A DNA stretch of 64,000 nucleotides from Athripsodes cinereus. Taxonomy: Eukaryota > Arthropoda > Insecta > Trichoptera > Leptoceridae. The stretch lies in contig OX388320.1 in NCBI GenBank assembly GCA_947579605.1, positions 7,626,001 through 7,690,000 of the forward strand, given 5' to 3'. The notes below the pieces were generated by a model. That model worked only from the letters and a program-made list of their open reading frames with translations, ran no database searches and was not told the DNA's origin. How positions within the stretch are numbered: the first letter of the stretch is position 1; every line of letters begins with the position of its first letter. Below are positions 32,555-44,245 of this stretch, piece by piece. A program made the translations under genes and the position numbers.

Positions 32555-32569
32555 TGAATACATTCTAAA

Positions 32570-33120
32570 TTATTAATTTTAATATGTAATGTAGGTTTTG
32601 ACCACCGATTTTCAATTTACTTTTGTTCAATTATTTATCTTCACTCTCAGGTGAAGTTTGGTATGCAATTGTTTTATAAATTTTAATAAAAATATATTCA
32701 TATTCGCTAGAGTGCATTCAAACTAAAGACTGTTGATAATGTAGCATCAGTACACCAGCACCAGTCTCTACTTCAATGTGGCCATTACTTTCGTATAGTA
32801 GGATAAAAATAAAGAAAGTATTAGGTACAAGGATAAAAGTCGTCTTTTAGAATAGTCTAGCTATGCACACTATACTCTTTACATAGCTGAGACAAAAGAG
32901 ACCTCCACTGTTTGGTATATTTACACGTAAGAGTTTTAAAACTGAGAAGTTTGAGTAATTTACGTGGATATTTACTGCATATACCAACTTCTAGCTTAAG
33001 TCTGTAGATACCTATTATAATTTGAAGCGATTGCAAAGTTTTACAGTGTAACATTTTTTTTTATAAAATACCATTGACATATTATATTATTTTGTTGTAA
33101 ATGGGATGAATAGTAAAAAA
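32570..33120. other. Unassigned stretch
   Basis: No recognised feature. Confidence 0.45.
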
Positions 33121-33144
33121 CAAGAGTTGAGTTTCACTTTCTAA

Positions 33145-33195
33145 ATCACTCGCAGTCGAGTGGATAACCTTGAGTAAGAATAGAATAGAATTTTG
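33145..33195 (+). repeat. LINE/SINE 3' end with (TAGAA)n tail
   Basis: AAATCACTCGCAGTCGAGTGG, CTTGAGTAAGAATAG and a short TAGAA tail. The reverse copy at 56145-56215 has the same order (on its minus strand AAATCACTCGCAAACGAGTG, CTTGAGAAAAATAG and a longer TAGAA tail). Only the 3' end is recognisable, so the class is uncertain. Confidence 0.55.
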
Positions 33196-33289
33196 CAAAT
33201 ACAAACATCATGTTATTTTCGAGACTAATATTGAAGAGAGATCCACCTCACATCCAGATATCTTAGGAGTCGTTAACTCCTACTTATTC

Positions 33290-33365
33290 AAACCAAAATT
33301 GTCCTCACGGGCGGGGAGGCCTGAAGGGCCGGCCGGCCAAAACCGCCGTCGTGGGAATTTTCAAT
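33290..33365. other. Short GC-rich island
   Basis: About 70 bp with many CpG and a GGCCGGCC site (33329-33340) stand out from DNA near 30% GC. The short frame across it (33170-33382) has no known motif. It may be a fragment of a mobile element. Confidence 0.4.
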
Positions 33366-33419
33366 CTTTTAGAGACAAATAGTCAATCTTGGTAATAAAT
33401 TAAGTAGGTACCTAACTAG

Positions 33420-34000
33420 AAGTTTACAGACCTAATTTTGTTGGTGTTTTTTCAATTTAATACGTACAGCTGATAAAATTTGGATTTACAAGGGTTAATT
33501 TTAGACTAATAATTCAAAAACTTATTATAAAGTATTTTTTCTTTATTCGAGTATATTTAAAAAAAAAAGTAACTGGATGTTAGTTGGTTGTTTTGGACCT
33601 CCTTAAACCTACGGGAAATGAAAATAAAATAAAAATTATATTCAGGTTCTAATCACTGTTTTAGTTTCAAGACAAAGAGGTTTCACTATTACAGCACTTG
33701 GTAGGTATATATGACCGTTGAGTGTCTCCCTATACCACCCAAAATCCCTTCACCTTACATACCAACTCAGTATACCTACCCCGTCCCACGTTGTCCCATT
33801 ACCTATGCAAATATATTATGTGTACGGTGCACCTACACCCACATTCACAACTAGAGATATACCAAACATGGAATGTACAAACCGGTTACGGATAAAATAT
33901 TCAGGATTTTCATTAAAATCACTTAGTACATAGATGCTTCTTTAAGTTAATGAAATAATTGATAATTTATTAATTACTTGTTGAGTATTACTTTTTGATT
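33420..34000. other. Unassigned AT-rich stretch
   Basis: No recognised feature. Confidence 0.45.
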
Positions 34001-34002
34001 TT

Positions 34003-34346
34003 TTATAAAAACCTACTAAGAACATCAGAAATGAAAACGTTACATGATATTGCGGGCAAAACTCTCAGAGACAGAATAAGAAATACTGAGATGAGGAACA
34101 TACGCAACACGGAGGACATCGTTAGATGGAGTAGGAAAAGGAGACGATTCTGGAGAGACCATGTAGATCGGATGGCTGAAAACAGAATCGTACATATAGC
34201 TGCTAAGGAAACGCCAGTCAGTTCACGTCACCGAGGAAGACCACCAAAAAGATGGAAAGACAGCTGGTCCTCAGCATCACAAGAGGCATCAACTTCTGAA
34301 CTAACAGATCGATGTGTTCATCACGAAGAAGAAGAAGATTATTTAT
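34003..34346 (+). pseudogene. LINE family B, best copy, (GAA)n end
   Basis: One frame encodes RTSEMKTLHDIAGKTLRDRI, then RNTEDIVRWSRKRRRFWRDH, VDRMAENRIVHIAAKETPVS, HRGRPPKRWKDSWSSASQE. This is the region behind the reverse transcriptase domain of an insect endonuclease/reverse-transcriptase LINE (basic W.RKRRRFW.DHV block, then GRPPKRW). The frame is open but lacks all catalytic blocks. It finishes in GAAGAAGAAG at 34325-34337. The Pal element at 34347 inserted into this tail, and GAAGATTATTTAT here is duplicated on the far side (34554-34566). Other B copies lie at 4205-4518 and 41895-42125. Confidence 0.8.
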
Positions 34347-34553
34347 TCACTGTGTCGGTGTTAAGGTAGTAGAATTCCATATCGAAAAAATAAAACAGGT
34401 GTTTTATTCTACTAAAGATTATATTTTGTGAGAGAGACGTCTTTCGTCTTATGAGGACATTGTCAATCGATTGACAATGTCCTCATAAGACGAAAGACGT
34501 CTCTCTCACAAAATATAATCTTTAGTAGAATAAAACACCTGTTTTATTTTTTC
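34347..34553 (+). mobile_element. Pal element, copy 1, with perfect palindrome and 13-bp target duplication
   Basis: Starts TCACTGTGTCGGTGTT, then AGGTAGTAGAATTCCATA (single-copy head). From 34382 to 34555 the sequence is a perfect 174-bp palindrome (87-bp arms, centre ATCGAT at 34466-34471) containing ACAGGTGTTTTATTCTACTA and GAGAGAGACGTCTTTCGTCT. The flanks GAAGATTATTTAT at 34334-34346 and 34554-34566 are exact 13-bp direct repeats. No open frame. Perfect symmetry means that the arms have been equalised recently or that the copy is very young. Confidence 0.85.
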
Positions 34554-34566
34554 GAAGATTATTTAT

Positions 34567-37140
34567 AATTTTGTTTTCTCTTACGTCTTATTGGAAATAT
34601 CCTATCTTATTAGATGCTAGAACAAGCGCCCTCTTAGCTTACGAGATGAAACGAGTGTTCAGTTCAGAACGAGGTCTGAACAATAGACACACAATATCGC
34701 TCCCTTGAGGTCAAGTTATGAGTAAACGGCCCTCTAAAAGATAATGATGAATACGAGTTTCTTTTATTATTGTACCATTATTAAAATTGAATTAAATCGG
34801 TAATAAGTTAACTTACCAAAAACCGTATTTTCAATTCGATTAGAATAGTTTTACATCCCTAATACTATACCTGAACCCATCACTACTTCCAAAGTCTCTC
34901 CCAATCTCCGTGAGACGGCTCAAGTGTTGGTTGTTGGATGTGGAAATTTGTACATCAATCTATTGTTCTTCGTTCCAATACCTATCTATCTATGCATGTA
35001 TCTAGGAATCTATCAATAGATTACAAGTACCTCTGCTGATTCTTCAAACGATTTAAGTTCTGAATTGCAAAAGGAAAATAACGTATTCGATTATAGATAC
35101 GTTACCACTTTTTACAAAGAGGAAAATATTTAAAATATTTACCTTAATATCAGCTTTCCATTCATTGCAAAAAAAAAATTAACTTCCTTCACACTTTTAC
35201 AATGTCCTGGATGTAAAAATGCCGTTTTCTCACTGCATGCGTGTGGTGGGGCCACAATATTCTCAGATTTCGGGGTTATCTTATATTCTTACTTTATAAT
35301 ATAATTTATTTGTATTTTATACACTGTTGTATTGAAATTTTAGCTTTAAAGTTTTTAAATTAAACGCTTGAACGTTTTATATTATGAAATAAATTTTCAT
35401 GCCTAACAATTACATGTTGATTTTGTAAATCAAAAAAGAATTAAAACAAAGTTTTGAAACTCTATTTGTTACACCGTTAATTCACAATTTATAACAAAAG
35501 ACAGAAAAATATTTCCACTAAAACGTATTCGTATAAGGGCTTTTAAAAAATACTTTCATCATAATATGCAAAATATTGTTTGTCTCATGAGGAGAATGAA
35601 AGATTTTTTTTTCCTATCTTGCTCTCACGTCATGAGAGAAGGATGGGCTAAGGAGGGGTACCTTCCTACGTGCCTGAAGAATACTAAATCTCTAAAAATG
35701 AGTGATTTTTTTTATACGGTTCTTCTTCAAAGAGGTATTATGGAATCCATCTTTGATGGCGTGTCTACATCAGTATAATTATGAGTAATATTAAAATACT
35801 TACATACATATAATATGTCGTTGTTTGATTTAGTTAATAATTTTGCAAAAAACATATTTTTGGTTCAATCTTTCTAAGCTTTTACGGTATCACCTAATGA
35901 TGGGGTAGCCAGTAAATTTTTTCTTTGCAACAAACGGTTTTTCGTGACTTGAATTCTTTTCATTTCACACTTTTAGTTTTGACATGTTTATATAGAGTTT
36001 GGAATAATCCAAATATTTCTCGCCACTGCTGAGCGATGATTGTTAAATAAAACTAATATATACAACTTACTATTTTGTAACACAATAAAAACTCAAAACT
36101 TAGGATACAGATTAGGAATATTATCTTATGTATGCTACGAAATAGAATAGAAATCTATTTAATGTATTTTAGAATAGACCTGTCACTGAAATTAAGATTA
36201 GTAATTTTTATTCAAGTTTGCTGCTTTCATCAATTAAAAAAAACACATCAAATGGTTTTTGTGAAAATGTTTAAAATGTGTTCGTCGTTTTGGCCCTCAA
36301 TAGGACATTTTTTCACCGGTTTGGTCGAGAGTCCTTTCAACATTCGACCCCCTCAAATGTGTTGGTTCATCTTATGCTTTTTTCTGTGGTGGTGGATTGG
36401 TTGTCAGCACTGGATCCAAGACGAGAGGATTCGACGTAGTCCGTACGGGTGAAGATTTACATACACAACAAGCCACACGAAAATTTAATTAAGTTTTTAA
36501 ATGTTATAAAAAACCTGCAACAGACAAATTTCAATGTACGAGTATTAATATGTTCTTCATATGCACTTTGGTAACATTTTTAATTATTTTGATGATATAC
36601 TTTTATATTTTAAGAGTACCTTTGTTCATAATAATATGTCGTAGTCCTGATCCTTGAAAGATGAGTACAGTGTCTTTGTCATCGTTTCCTTTTAGTACTG
36701 TACATCTATCTTTGCCTGTTTTCAGATCCTTTGTTTTAATTTATGCATACCTAAGTACTCTACTCATACCGTATTTTTATTATCCATTTTATAAGGACTG
36801 TATGAATACGTTCTTAGTAATAGCAACATAATTATGTATTATAGAGATACCTATGTATTTTATAATAGATTCATTCAAACAATTCTATTTCACTGTTTCA
36901 TACGTACATCCCATCACACGACATCCCTTGCGGGATGGGGAGAAGACTGTTTTTTTAATAAGATAAGTTTTTAGGCTGGATATACACGATTATAAAAAAA
37001 TATCAATTTTTACTTCATATTAAATACAAAAGGAACTTTCAAGATTTGTGTTTATATTATTTTCTTGCTTCACAAATACAAAATTCAGTTTTATAAGTAA
37101 GTAATTAAGCAACAATATTTTTCAAATTATAATATTTTGT
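34567..37140. other. Long stretch without recognised genes
   Basis: AT-rich DNA. Degenerate traces: CACCTAATGATGGGGTAGCCAG at about 35890-35911 resembles repeat X, and CCATCACACGACATCCCTTG at about 36911 resembles the LINE-D/X end. The frames 35566-35778 and 36132-36452 show no motifs. No exon-like conservation can be judged without comparison. Confidence 0.45.
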
Positions 37141-37144
37141 GAAA

Positions 37145-37390
37145 GGTACTAGCAGTTTCGTGGAGTATCTGGCAAGGAATAGCTCCCCCTTCTTTAACAT
37201 AAGTTTTCGAGTATCTTCTAAAAGGCAGGTGTTCAAAAAATACACCCATTTTTTATTTGAAATTCAGCGATGAGGTTCGTCACCTAACATTTTTTTATCA
37301 GCACGAAGACGACAGTTTGCATGTTTTCTACTGCTGGCCCCTCCACTTATGGGATATGTCGTGATGGTATAGTAATAGTAGTAGTTCCAG
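37145..37390 (+). repeat. Dispersed repeat X, copy
   Basis: CGTGGAGTATCTGGCAAGGA, TTTTCGAGTATCTTCTAAAA, GGCAGGTGTTCAAAAAAT, AAATTCAGCGATGAGGTTCG, GCACGAAGACGACAGTTTGC and CTTATGGGATATGTCGTGAT, with a TATAGTAATAGTAGTAG tail. Near full length. Confidence 0.85.
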
Positions 37391-38510
37391 CAGTTATTTA
37401 ATAAAAAAAGAAATAGTTATATAAATATTTGACTAGAATTGAGTTACTTCTGTGAATGGATTGTTTGGTGAAAATGACGCTAAGCATTTTGTGATTGTGC
37501 ATAAAAAGAAAAGAGCCGGATAGTATCTCAGATAAGGATCTAGTAGAATTACATAGTATTGTTTGATGTGCTGACAGTGTTCAATATGATGGAATATGAA
37601 TAACATACTTAACATGCTCTAAGTTATTTATTTTATGATTTGTAAGAGAATGAGAAATAAATGGTTATCTCCGAGACTTATTGAGACATCAAAGAATGAT
37701 ACAAATCTCTGATGCAAAGAATGAAAATATTAAAAATATGTACAGTTTCACAAACTTTGCATGATATAATACTTTTCTCTATAGATAGAATAATTACTAG
37801 ACATAAGATACTGAAAAGCATCGATTCACTTGGATATCTCAGGAGTCAAGGACTCCTAGTAATTTATTTTTTTTAACATACTGCCTAAGCCTTTTACATT
37901 AAAACACAATAAATACTCAACAATAATTTACAATAAATACTCAACATGCTAATTTATTATTTAAATGCACTTACGAAAAATTATCAGGTCTGCGAAAACT
38001 GCCTCGTGGGAATTTATTAAAAATAAAAAAATTAAGATGTTAAATGACATATTTTTCCGATTGCTGTGACAACTGACAACATCATGTCCTGTCTTCTGCT
38101 TGTCTGTAAGCCCACGCAGAGTGACTCCTGCAGTCTTTCTCACATGATCAGAACATTGGTTTGAATTCTACTTTAGGTCTATTTCCTGTGACTTCGGGAC
38201 ATAAAATTGTTCTTATTATCAAGATTGTCTAGTTCATGTGATAACGTATTTTACAATTTTTTACACAGCTATTAAAACTTGAGGTATATGAACTAAAATA
38301 GATCTACCCTGAGTGGGATTCAGGGAGTTGCATGAATTCCACGAAATTCAAATGACAATGTTTAGTTGATTGATGTTATTTAAATACCAACAGTAATTTA
38401 TAAATGTAATAGAGGTTTCAGTATTTCGACCGTCCAGTTTCATAATTTAACAATTAGAAATGTTATGTGCCATTCAAATCAATATTTTCGAAATTTGAGA
38501 CTTGTTGAGT
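37391..38510. other. Unassigned stretch with a possible LINE trace
   Basis: Mostly unrecognised. The minus frame 38143-38070 (KTAGVTLRGLTDKQKTG) weakly resembles a LINE C-terminal 'GVTLRDR' block, too short to call. A segment near 37830-37855 (GGATATCTCAGGAGTC) resembles 33255-33275 and may be another old repeat. Confidence 0.35.
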
Positions 38511-38513
38511 TAT

Positions 38514-38715
38514 GAGGCCTGAGTCAATAACACATTTTCACGTTACGTTTTCGTTCCGTTAACGTTCGAGTATAGACGAAGTTGCAAGCAAGTGTCAATT
38601 TCGTTGCTAGATACACAATAGTTACGAAAATTGACACTTTGGCGCAACGTCGTTTGCATTTGAACGCTAACGGAACGAAAACTTAACGTGAAAATGTGTT
38701 ATTGACTCAGGCCTC
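38514..38715. mobile_element. 202-bp inverted-repeat MITE
   Basis: Terminal inverted repeats start GAGGCCTGAGTCAATAACAC and continue through ATTTTCACGTTA and GTTTTCGTTCCGTTA, about 50 bp nearly perfect. Inner parts pair more weakly (GACGAAGTTGC / GCAACGTCG; AGTGTCAATTTCG / CGAAAATTGACACT). No open frame. No clear target duplication is visible next to the ends, so the transposase superfamily is open. It is the only copy in the window. Confidence 0.85.
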
Positions 38716-40540
38716 TGGACAGTTGGTGTAACTTAATAATTGCATGCGTGATATAATTTTTTTGGATTAAGCTGGAAAATGGAATTCGGACCAGCACTAC
38801 CACCCTGTTACAATTTAATACGAGATTGGCATAACGAGGTAAATGAACATGTATAAAAAGTTTAGTGCCACCACTCAAAACTTGTATACAAAGATGGTAA
38901 TACACAATATTATTATTTACTGCATGTTTAATGATTTTAGCACGATATGTACAATTGTAGCGAAAAACTAATAAAACATTTTTTTTTCGTAATTCGCGCT
39001 GAAAATTAATCAATATTGTGAATAGCATTGTAAAGTATTCGACCATTGTTGGATTTCATACAATACTAGTTAAATGCTTATTACCGTATTAAAGGAAAAT
39101 AAAATATAAACTAGATTAGAAAATAAAAGCAGAAATACATTATTATGTGTAAACAAAATTAGCTGGTAATTTTATGAATATGTAGGTATTACGTAGGCAC
39201 GTTCATAAAGTAGCTAATCAGTAATGAATAGAAAGTTGAGCAATTTGAATTTAACATTAAGTGTGGTAAAATTTTATTTTTATTGATCATTATATTATTT
39301 ATATCAGAAAGTCACGGAATATTGCTACATATGATTTAGTTACCAATTTGAATTGTGAGTTACTATTTTGCGTTCTGAATACAAGGAATTGAGCTCGTGT
39401 ATGATTTTTCAGTAAATGAAAAATGGACTACAAAAAAAAACAGTTATTGCAAAACATAAAAAAAACTTATTTAATATTTTCTGTTTAGTAGCAAATATCA
39501 ATGTGAACCTATTTATTTTTTGTAACGAACCTTATGCATATATCATTCTTAATTTCAAATTTTAAAATGACGTATTCACACACTATTTATTGCAAAATTT
39601 AATTAAAATTAAATTTATAAGATAATATTGTTGATATCAAATATGTTTATAAAATAAGTGATTTGATTATGAATTAATTTCTTAGAAGGATACAAAAATC
39701 TTAAACGATTGGTGTATATTATAGTTAGGATAAAATCTGACACATTTTGAATGTTTTTAAAGTATCTTTCAATATTTTTCTTATAATTGGTTGCATATAA
39801 ATCACGATCGATTTTAGCAAACCGTTGCCATTAACAAGCGAAACTTGCGATTTAAAAACAATCAAGTAACAGAAGAGTATTGTAGGACACTCTTTTAAAA
39901 ATATTCAAAATGTCTCCAAACTGTTGAAAAGTTAATCCATCAAAAAAGATGTTTTTTTTTAAATCTGAGAGCTTGAAATTAAGAAAAACTTTAGTAAAAT
40001 AAAAATCGAACATTCTACCTGATGGTTATAATATAACGTGCTGTTGATATTTTCATTTATGATTTATAAGACGACATCTGTTGAAAGATGTACAATGATA
40101 CAAACTTTGCCAATTTATATTTTACCCAATGACAAAAAAGTGGTGGTTGAGTTTTCTGTATTGTGAAAATGAATATATGGGCAATACAATCTTTTGATTA
40201 TAATGGAACCGATAAAATTATATTACGACCTTTATATTATTTCTCAATCATTATTAGACATTGTTGAAATGTTCTATTGTGTGTACATGTTGTGTGTGCG
40301 GCACATTATCCGATATCTGATATTAAGTAAGACATTACGCTATGAACTCACCAATCACGATTTCAGGAGTTAGCATATTTCAGGTTTATATTTTTCTTAA
40401 TTTTTCTTCCACTTGTTCGCGTTCCAACGATATCAATAATAAAGTTACATAATACAGAATAATTTGGTAGACATGATTTATTTCAATTCATATCTATCTA
40501 TAATTTGATAAATAAATTATAAAATATATAACTTTCTATC
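38716..40540. other. Unassigned AT-rich stretch
   Basis: About 1.8 kb with no recognised gene, RNA or repeat family. Confidence 0.45.
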
Positions 40541-40544
40541 CATG

Positions 40545-40690
40545 TATCTACTGCGAGGTAGGCAGAAAGGACGGAATGTCACCCCAACCTTTTAAAACTT
40601 CATTTCGCTTCTTCCACGTTCATACCATTCCTTTAAAAATTACATACGTCAGTTTCTTCACATCGCGTGGCTGTACTTGAATAATTGACT
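40545..40690 (-). pseudogene. LINE family D, degenerate 3' end
   Basis: On the minus strand GGAATGGTATGAACGTGGAAG gives an MNVEEAK-like block and CCTTTCTGCCTACCTCGCAG gives the SAYP end, as in the D copies at 13411-13660 and 16990-17632. Stops and indels interrupt the frame. Confidence 0.55.
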
Positions 40691-40804
40691 CATCTGGTTA
40701 AGCGATGTGATTCTTATATGCCCGCGCATTTTAAATTCCTGATACAAAACATTCTCTTTTTTATGCACTCCACAGGTTCAAAACATTTCAACAATTAATT
40801 TATT

Positions 40805-41005
40805 CATTCATTCTTTTTCAACGTTCCTCCATGGTACACAGAAAAGAATAAGCCTCCTCCACTCAGAGCACCAATTGGGTCACCTCTTTTCAGGACATTC
40901 CTTCCCCTCTAATGTATTTATTTTGGAATATTGTATATAAATCAGATATCCAAGTCGTCGAAAACCTCGTGGACGAAAGAACAGTAGCCATTTTGGTTAA
41001 TAATA
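40805..41005 (-). pseudogene. LINE family Y, degenerate copy
   Basis: The minus strand reads GMS*KEVTQLV, then SEWRRL with one stop and one indel compared with 5449-5655. The outer blocks CTTTCGTCCACGAGG and AATATTCC also correspond. Dead fragment. Confidence 0.6.
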
Positions 41006-41009
41006 AGTA

Positions 41010-41890
41010 TGAAATCGTAAGGATTAAAATATTTCGGGAATTTGGAGGACGTACTTAAGTACTTTATTTCGACAAAGCGATCTATAAAATATACCGTTGA
41101 AAGTGTGGAAAGTTCCAAATTACATTAACACAATAAAGAAATAAAAACACATACACACTTACATGTTATTATTACTTTATCGAGTGAACAATACGTATAA
41201 ATCCATGTTACGTGAGAGCATACTTAGCATTAATAATGTATTATTATGATGAAGAAAGAGAACGAAGGAAATTTCGTCAAATATGCTGTGGAGAAAAAAT
41301 ATTAACATTATTTTTATTTTTACAATGTACACAGGATCAGACAGTCGATTATAGTACATGATAATAATTTACAAAATATAAAGGTGGACCAGTGAAGATC
41401 CTAAATTTACCTGAAGGGTTTTAAAAAATCATCAAAGTTAAGAACAAAATACAAAAATACAAAAACACCATAACATGCATTTAAATTCATAAATAAGATA
41501 AAACTCAGGTGAACGAATTAATTAAGACTAAGTGAACAAAACAAGACTAAAAAATCAACGTAAGTAACAAAATAAAGTAATAAATATAAAAATGTATTAA
41601 AACAAATCAAACAAAATGAATGGATTCCAATGAATGTATAGAATAGCAACAAATGAATAGATTAAAAATCAGGCAAAAATGATTGAGAAACCTATGGAGA
41701 TTAGTACGGGAATATGATATTTTGCTTCTCTGAAAAATGCTGTGTATGATAATTCACAAGATTAGTTGTCTTTTAACATTGAAAGAAAAAAAAAGATTTT
41801 TTATCGTCAACTGTCAGTAGCACGATAATAAATTGCATTTATAATCATCGATGATTTCGAGATCTAGATTACGCTGTTTATTTATTCAAG
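41010..41890. other. Unassigned AT-rich stretch
   Basis: No recognised feature. Confidence 0.45.
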
Positions 41891-41894
41891 TTGG

Positions 41895-42125
41895 TTCTAC
41901 ATTGGCAGAACTAGAAGACGCTTCTGGAGAGATCATGTGGGGAGGGCGAGTTCAGATCGAGAGGTTAGAATAGCAGTGGCAGACGAACGCATGACAGGAA
42001 ACAGACCCCCAGAAAGACCACCTAAACGATGGAGGGATGGTTGGGCATCCGCCTCTCAGGAGCAGGCTCCGAGAATCACAGGACATAGTCCTAACTAAAG
42101 CAGAAGAAGAAGAAGAAGAAGAAGG
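41895..42125 (+). pseudogene. LINE family B, 3' end with (GAA)n tail
   Basis: Translation across frames gives RTRRRFWRDHVGR, VAVADERMTGNRPPERPPKR and WRDGWASASQE, matching the B blocks of 34003-34333. The tail is AGAAGAAGAAGAAGAAGAAGG at 42104-42124. Only about 60 codons remain, with frame breaks. Confidence 0.7.
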
Positions 42126-42145
42126 TTCAACATAAGAAGAGTTTT

Positions 42146-42528
42146 TTGAGCAAATATGTTTTGTTAAAGAAATGCGCTTTTATAGATTGCTACTGGGTAT
42201 TTAATGACCATAGACAGACAACACTTAGGTCTTGTCAAGATATAACAACTAAATTGGAGGTGACCAGTACTGTATCGAAACCAGTGTACGTGGAGCGTGC
42301 TTTTGCAATATCTGCACCTGTAGTCTGGAACAGGCTTCCACAAACTATCAGAGAAACGCAGGACATATCTCGTTTCAAGAACCAACTGAAAACTTATCTA
42401 TTCAAAAAATCTCATAGAATAATTCAGGCACAACCTTAGTTAGCAAAGAGCGCCCTTGAGGTGGATTTTTTTCACAAAACGGCGCTTTACAAATCATCCA
42501 AATAATAATAATAATAATAATAATTTAA
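42146..42528 (+). pseudogene. CR1/L2-like LINE C-terminus with 3' UTR and (AAT)n tail
   Basis: The frame 42146-42439 contains TLRSCQDITTKLEVTSTVSK, YVERAFAISAPVVWNRLPQT and SRFKNQLKTYLFKK. This RAF...P..WN.LP....sF...LKt.LF pattern is the hallmark of the C-terminus of many non-LTR reverse transcriptases. The 3' UTR has GGCGCTTTACAAAT, a motif resembling the GCGCTATA-like end of L2/CR1-type LINEs, followed by (AAT)n at about 42504-42523. The catalytic domain is missing. The open frame upstream of about 42205 may not belong to the element. Confidence 0.75.
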
Positions 42529-42669
42529 GTATATTCTTTAAGAGGAAACAATAAAAAAAAAACATCATGTAACTCACGGTTCAAGAGCAGACATGATAGG
42601 GGATGAAAATCAAAAGAATGTAAATCCGTGACTAACATGGACGTACAGAGTTCATAAAACATCAAGAAC

Positions 42670-42805
42670 AAAAGATAATAACATCTTCAGTTCAGCGATA
42701 AGGTGTGCCATCCATCCTGAATGTCTTAATTTTTACAACACGGAATATACAACATGCGATTGGCCTAGTGACTACCCCACTTGTAGGATTAGCCATGATA
42801 TTATA
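42670..42805 (+). repeat. Dispersed repeat X, partial copy
   Basis: TTCAGCGATAAGGTGTGCCA, CATCCTGAATGTCTTAATTT and CTACCCCACTTGTAGGATTA in the forward order. Lacks the first half. Confidence 0.7.
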
Positions 42806-43430
42806 CATAACGAGATAGATAGACGCTATACCATGCACATATACGATACTGTAGGATTTCGTTATTTTAAACGTATAACAAACCCTATCACTTAATTGAA
42901 ATATTGGTATGGTGTATCTTTTTGATTGATTTTACATGGATTATTATTGATTCATTTCATTGTTACTCCCGGAAGCTGCATTATTTTAAGCTTAAGCACA
43001 TTTATGAACCTTTATGTGGCATGGAAGTAAAATGAATGGCTTGGTAATTGAGATAAAATCTGATAGTGATCCGGTATAAGTGGCGGCACGCATTTCATAT
43101 ATTATTATGTATTAGTATTACATCATACCTACACTTATATCGGGCACACACGTCACACATATTGTGAATGTGGGAGATTTGGCAAACGATATGTACTTGG
43201 TTTGATTACTTTTGTACCTGTATATTAAATACCTCTATAATATTAGCAAGATTTTTATATGTTAAGTACTTTTAAGTATTTTTAGTAGCATGCCATAACG
43301 TGTGAGTACTTTCAACAGCGATTAGTCTGAATTCCTTTACACGATATGAAGTTAGTAAGTCTAAAGCTTCAAGCGAAATAATATGTAAAGCAATGTTGAT
43401 ATTATTTTATTATATATTATTATATATTAT
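42806..43430. other. Unassigned AT-rich stretch
   Basis: No recognised feature. Confidence 0.45.
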
Positions 43431-43437
43431 ATAGTTT

Positions 43438-44098
43438 TTGGCAGAATCGTTGATTAGATATGGTATTAGTGGTTGGGGCAATTGCACTAATACTAATTTG
43501 AAAAGAGTAATGTTCGCACAGAAATCGATCTTAAGACTTTTAGTAAATGAGCAAGTTTGTAACGCGGCGCGAAATGATAAATTTCTTTGTAGGTACTTTA
43601 AAAAGTTAAATGTGTTATCTGCTAAAGGCTTGTTCTGGCAGAGAATTGTTCTTGACCAGTTTTCGAAAACCGAGTATAAAGATAAACCGCGTCATTTGCA
43701 TCACACTAGATTTAAATTTAATGAAGGATATGTAGTGCCAAAAATCAATAATAAGTACGGAAAAAGAACATTGGAGTATAACGTGCCAAAAATACTTAAC
43801 ATGATGCCGGCATCTATTAAGAAGTGCAAGAGTAAAAACATTGCAAAAAAATTAGTCAAGGATTGGTTGATAAAGTGTGGATTCATTTATAACTAGTAAT
43901 TAATTGTTTAATTGTAAGTTGTATAGATTGATATAATTTTTTTTTTCGTTATATATGTAGTTATATTTTGAACTTGTAAGAGAACACGTCGACAAATCAT
44001 TTTTGATTTCGCGTGACTTGTAAATTGTCTTTTTTTTCTTTTCTATTGTAGGTGTAATATATTTGTTACCAAGTTAATGAATTAAATAATTTAATATT
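43438..44098 (+). pseudogene. Non-LTR reverse transcriptase C-terminal fragment (family F)
   Basis: An open frame of about 150 codons (43438-43896, stop TAG) starts ESLIRYGISGWGNCTNTNLK, the block after the polymerase thumb in Jockey/I-like LINEs ('..li.YGI..WG......l...Q..ilR'), then MFAQKSILRLL, and ends with a GKRTLEYNVPKILNMMPASI block ('RsF.Y..p.i.N.lP..i'). No catalytic motif. A 3' UTR with CGTGACTTGTAAATTG follows to about 44098, where a reverse LINE-A end starts. The frame is intact, so the copy is fairly young. The start codon given by the frame is not a true start. Confidence 0.75.
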
Positions 44099-44099
44099 T

Positions 44100-44245
44100 C
44101 TTCTTCTATCAGTGCCGTATCAGGTCCCCCGACGTTGACCATCACTCTGGAGAATGTTAACCTGTCCCGCGCTGTTTAAACCAGCTCTCACATCTGTGTT
44201 CTTCCGGTCAATTGCCGAATATTACGCAGCCGATTAGGTATTTAA
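44100..44245 (-). pseudogene. LINE family A, degenerate reverse copy
   Basis: The minus strand contains NIRQL, TARDRLTFSRVMVNVGG and the fixed GGACCTGATACGGCACTGAT end followed by a GAAGAAG tail (about 44100-44106). Stops and shifts compared with 16168-16535. Confidence 0.65.

Noticed and set aside
36132..36452. 106-codon frame as a host gene
   Set aside because: Hydrophobic and W/F-rich without a coherent membrane-protein pattern; no splice or conservation evidence and no family recognised.
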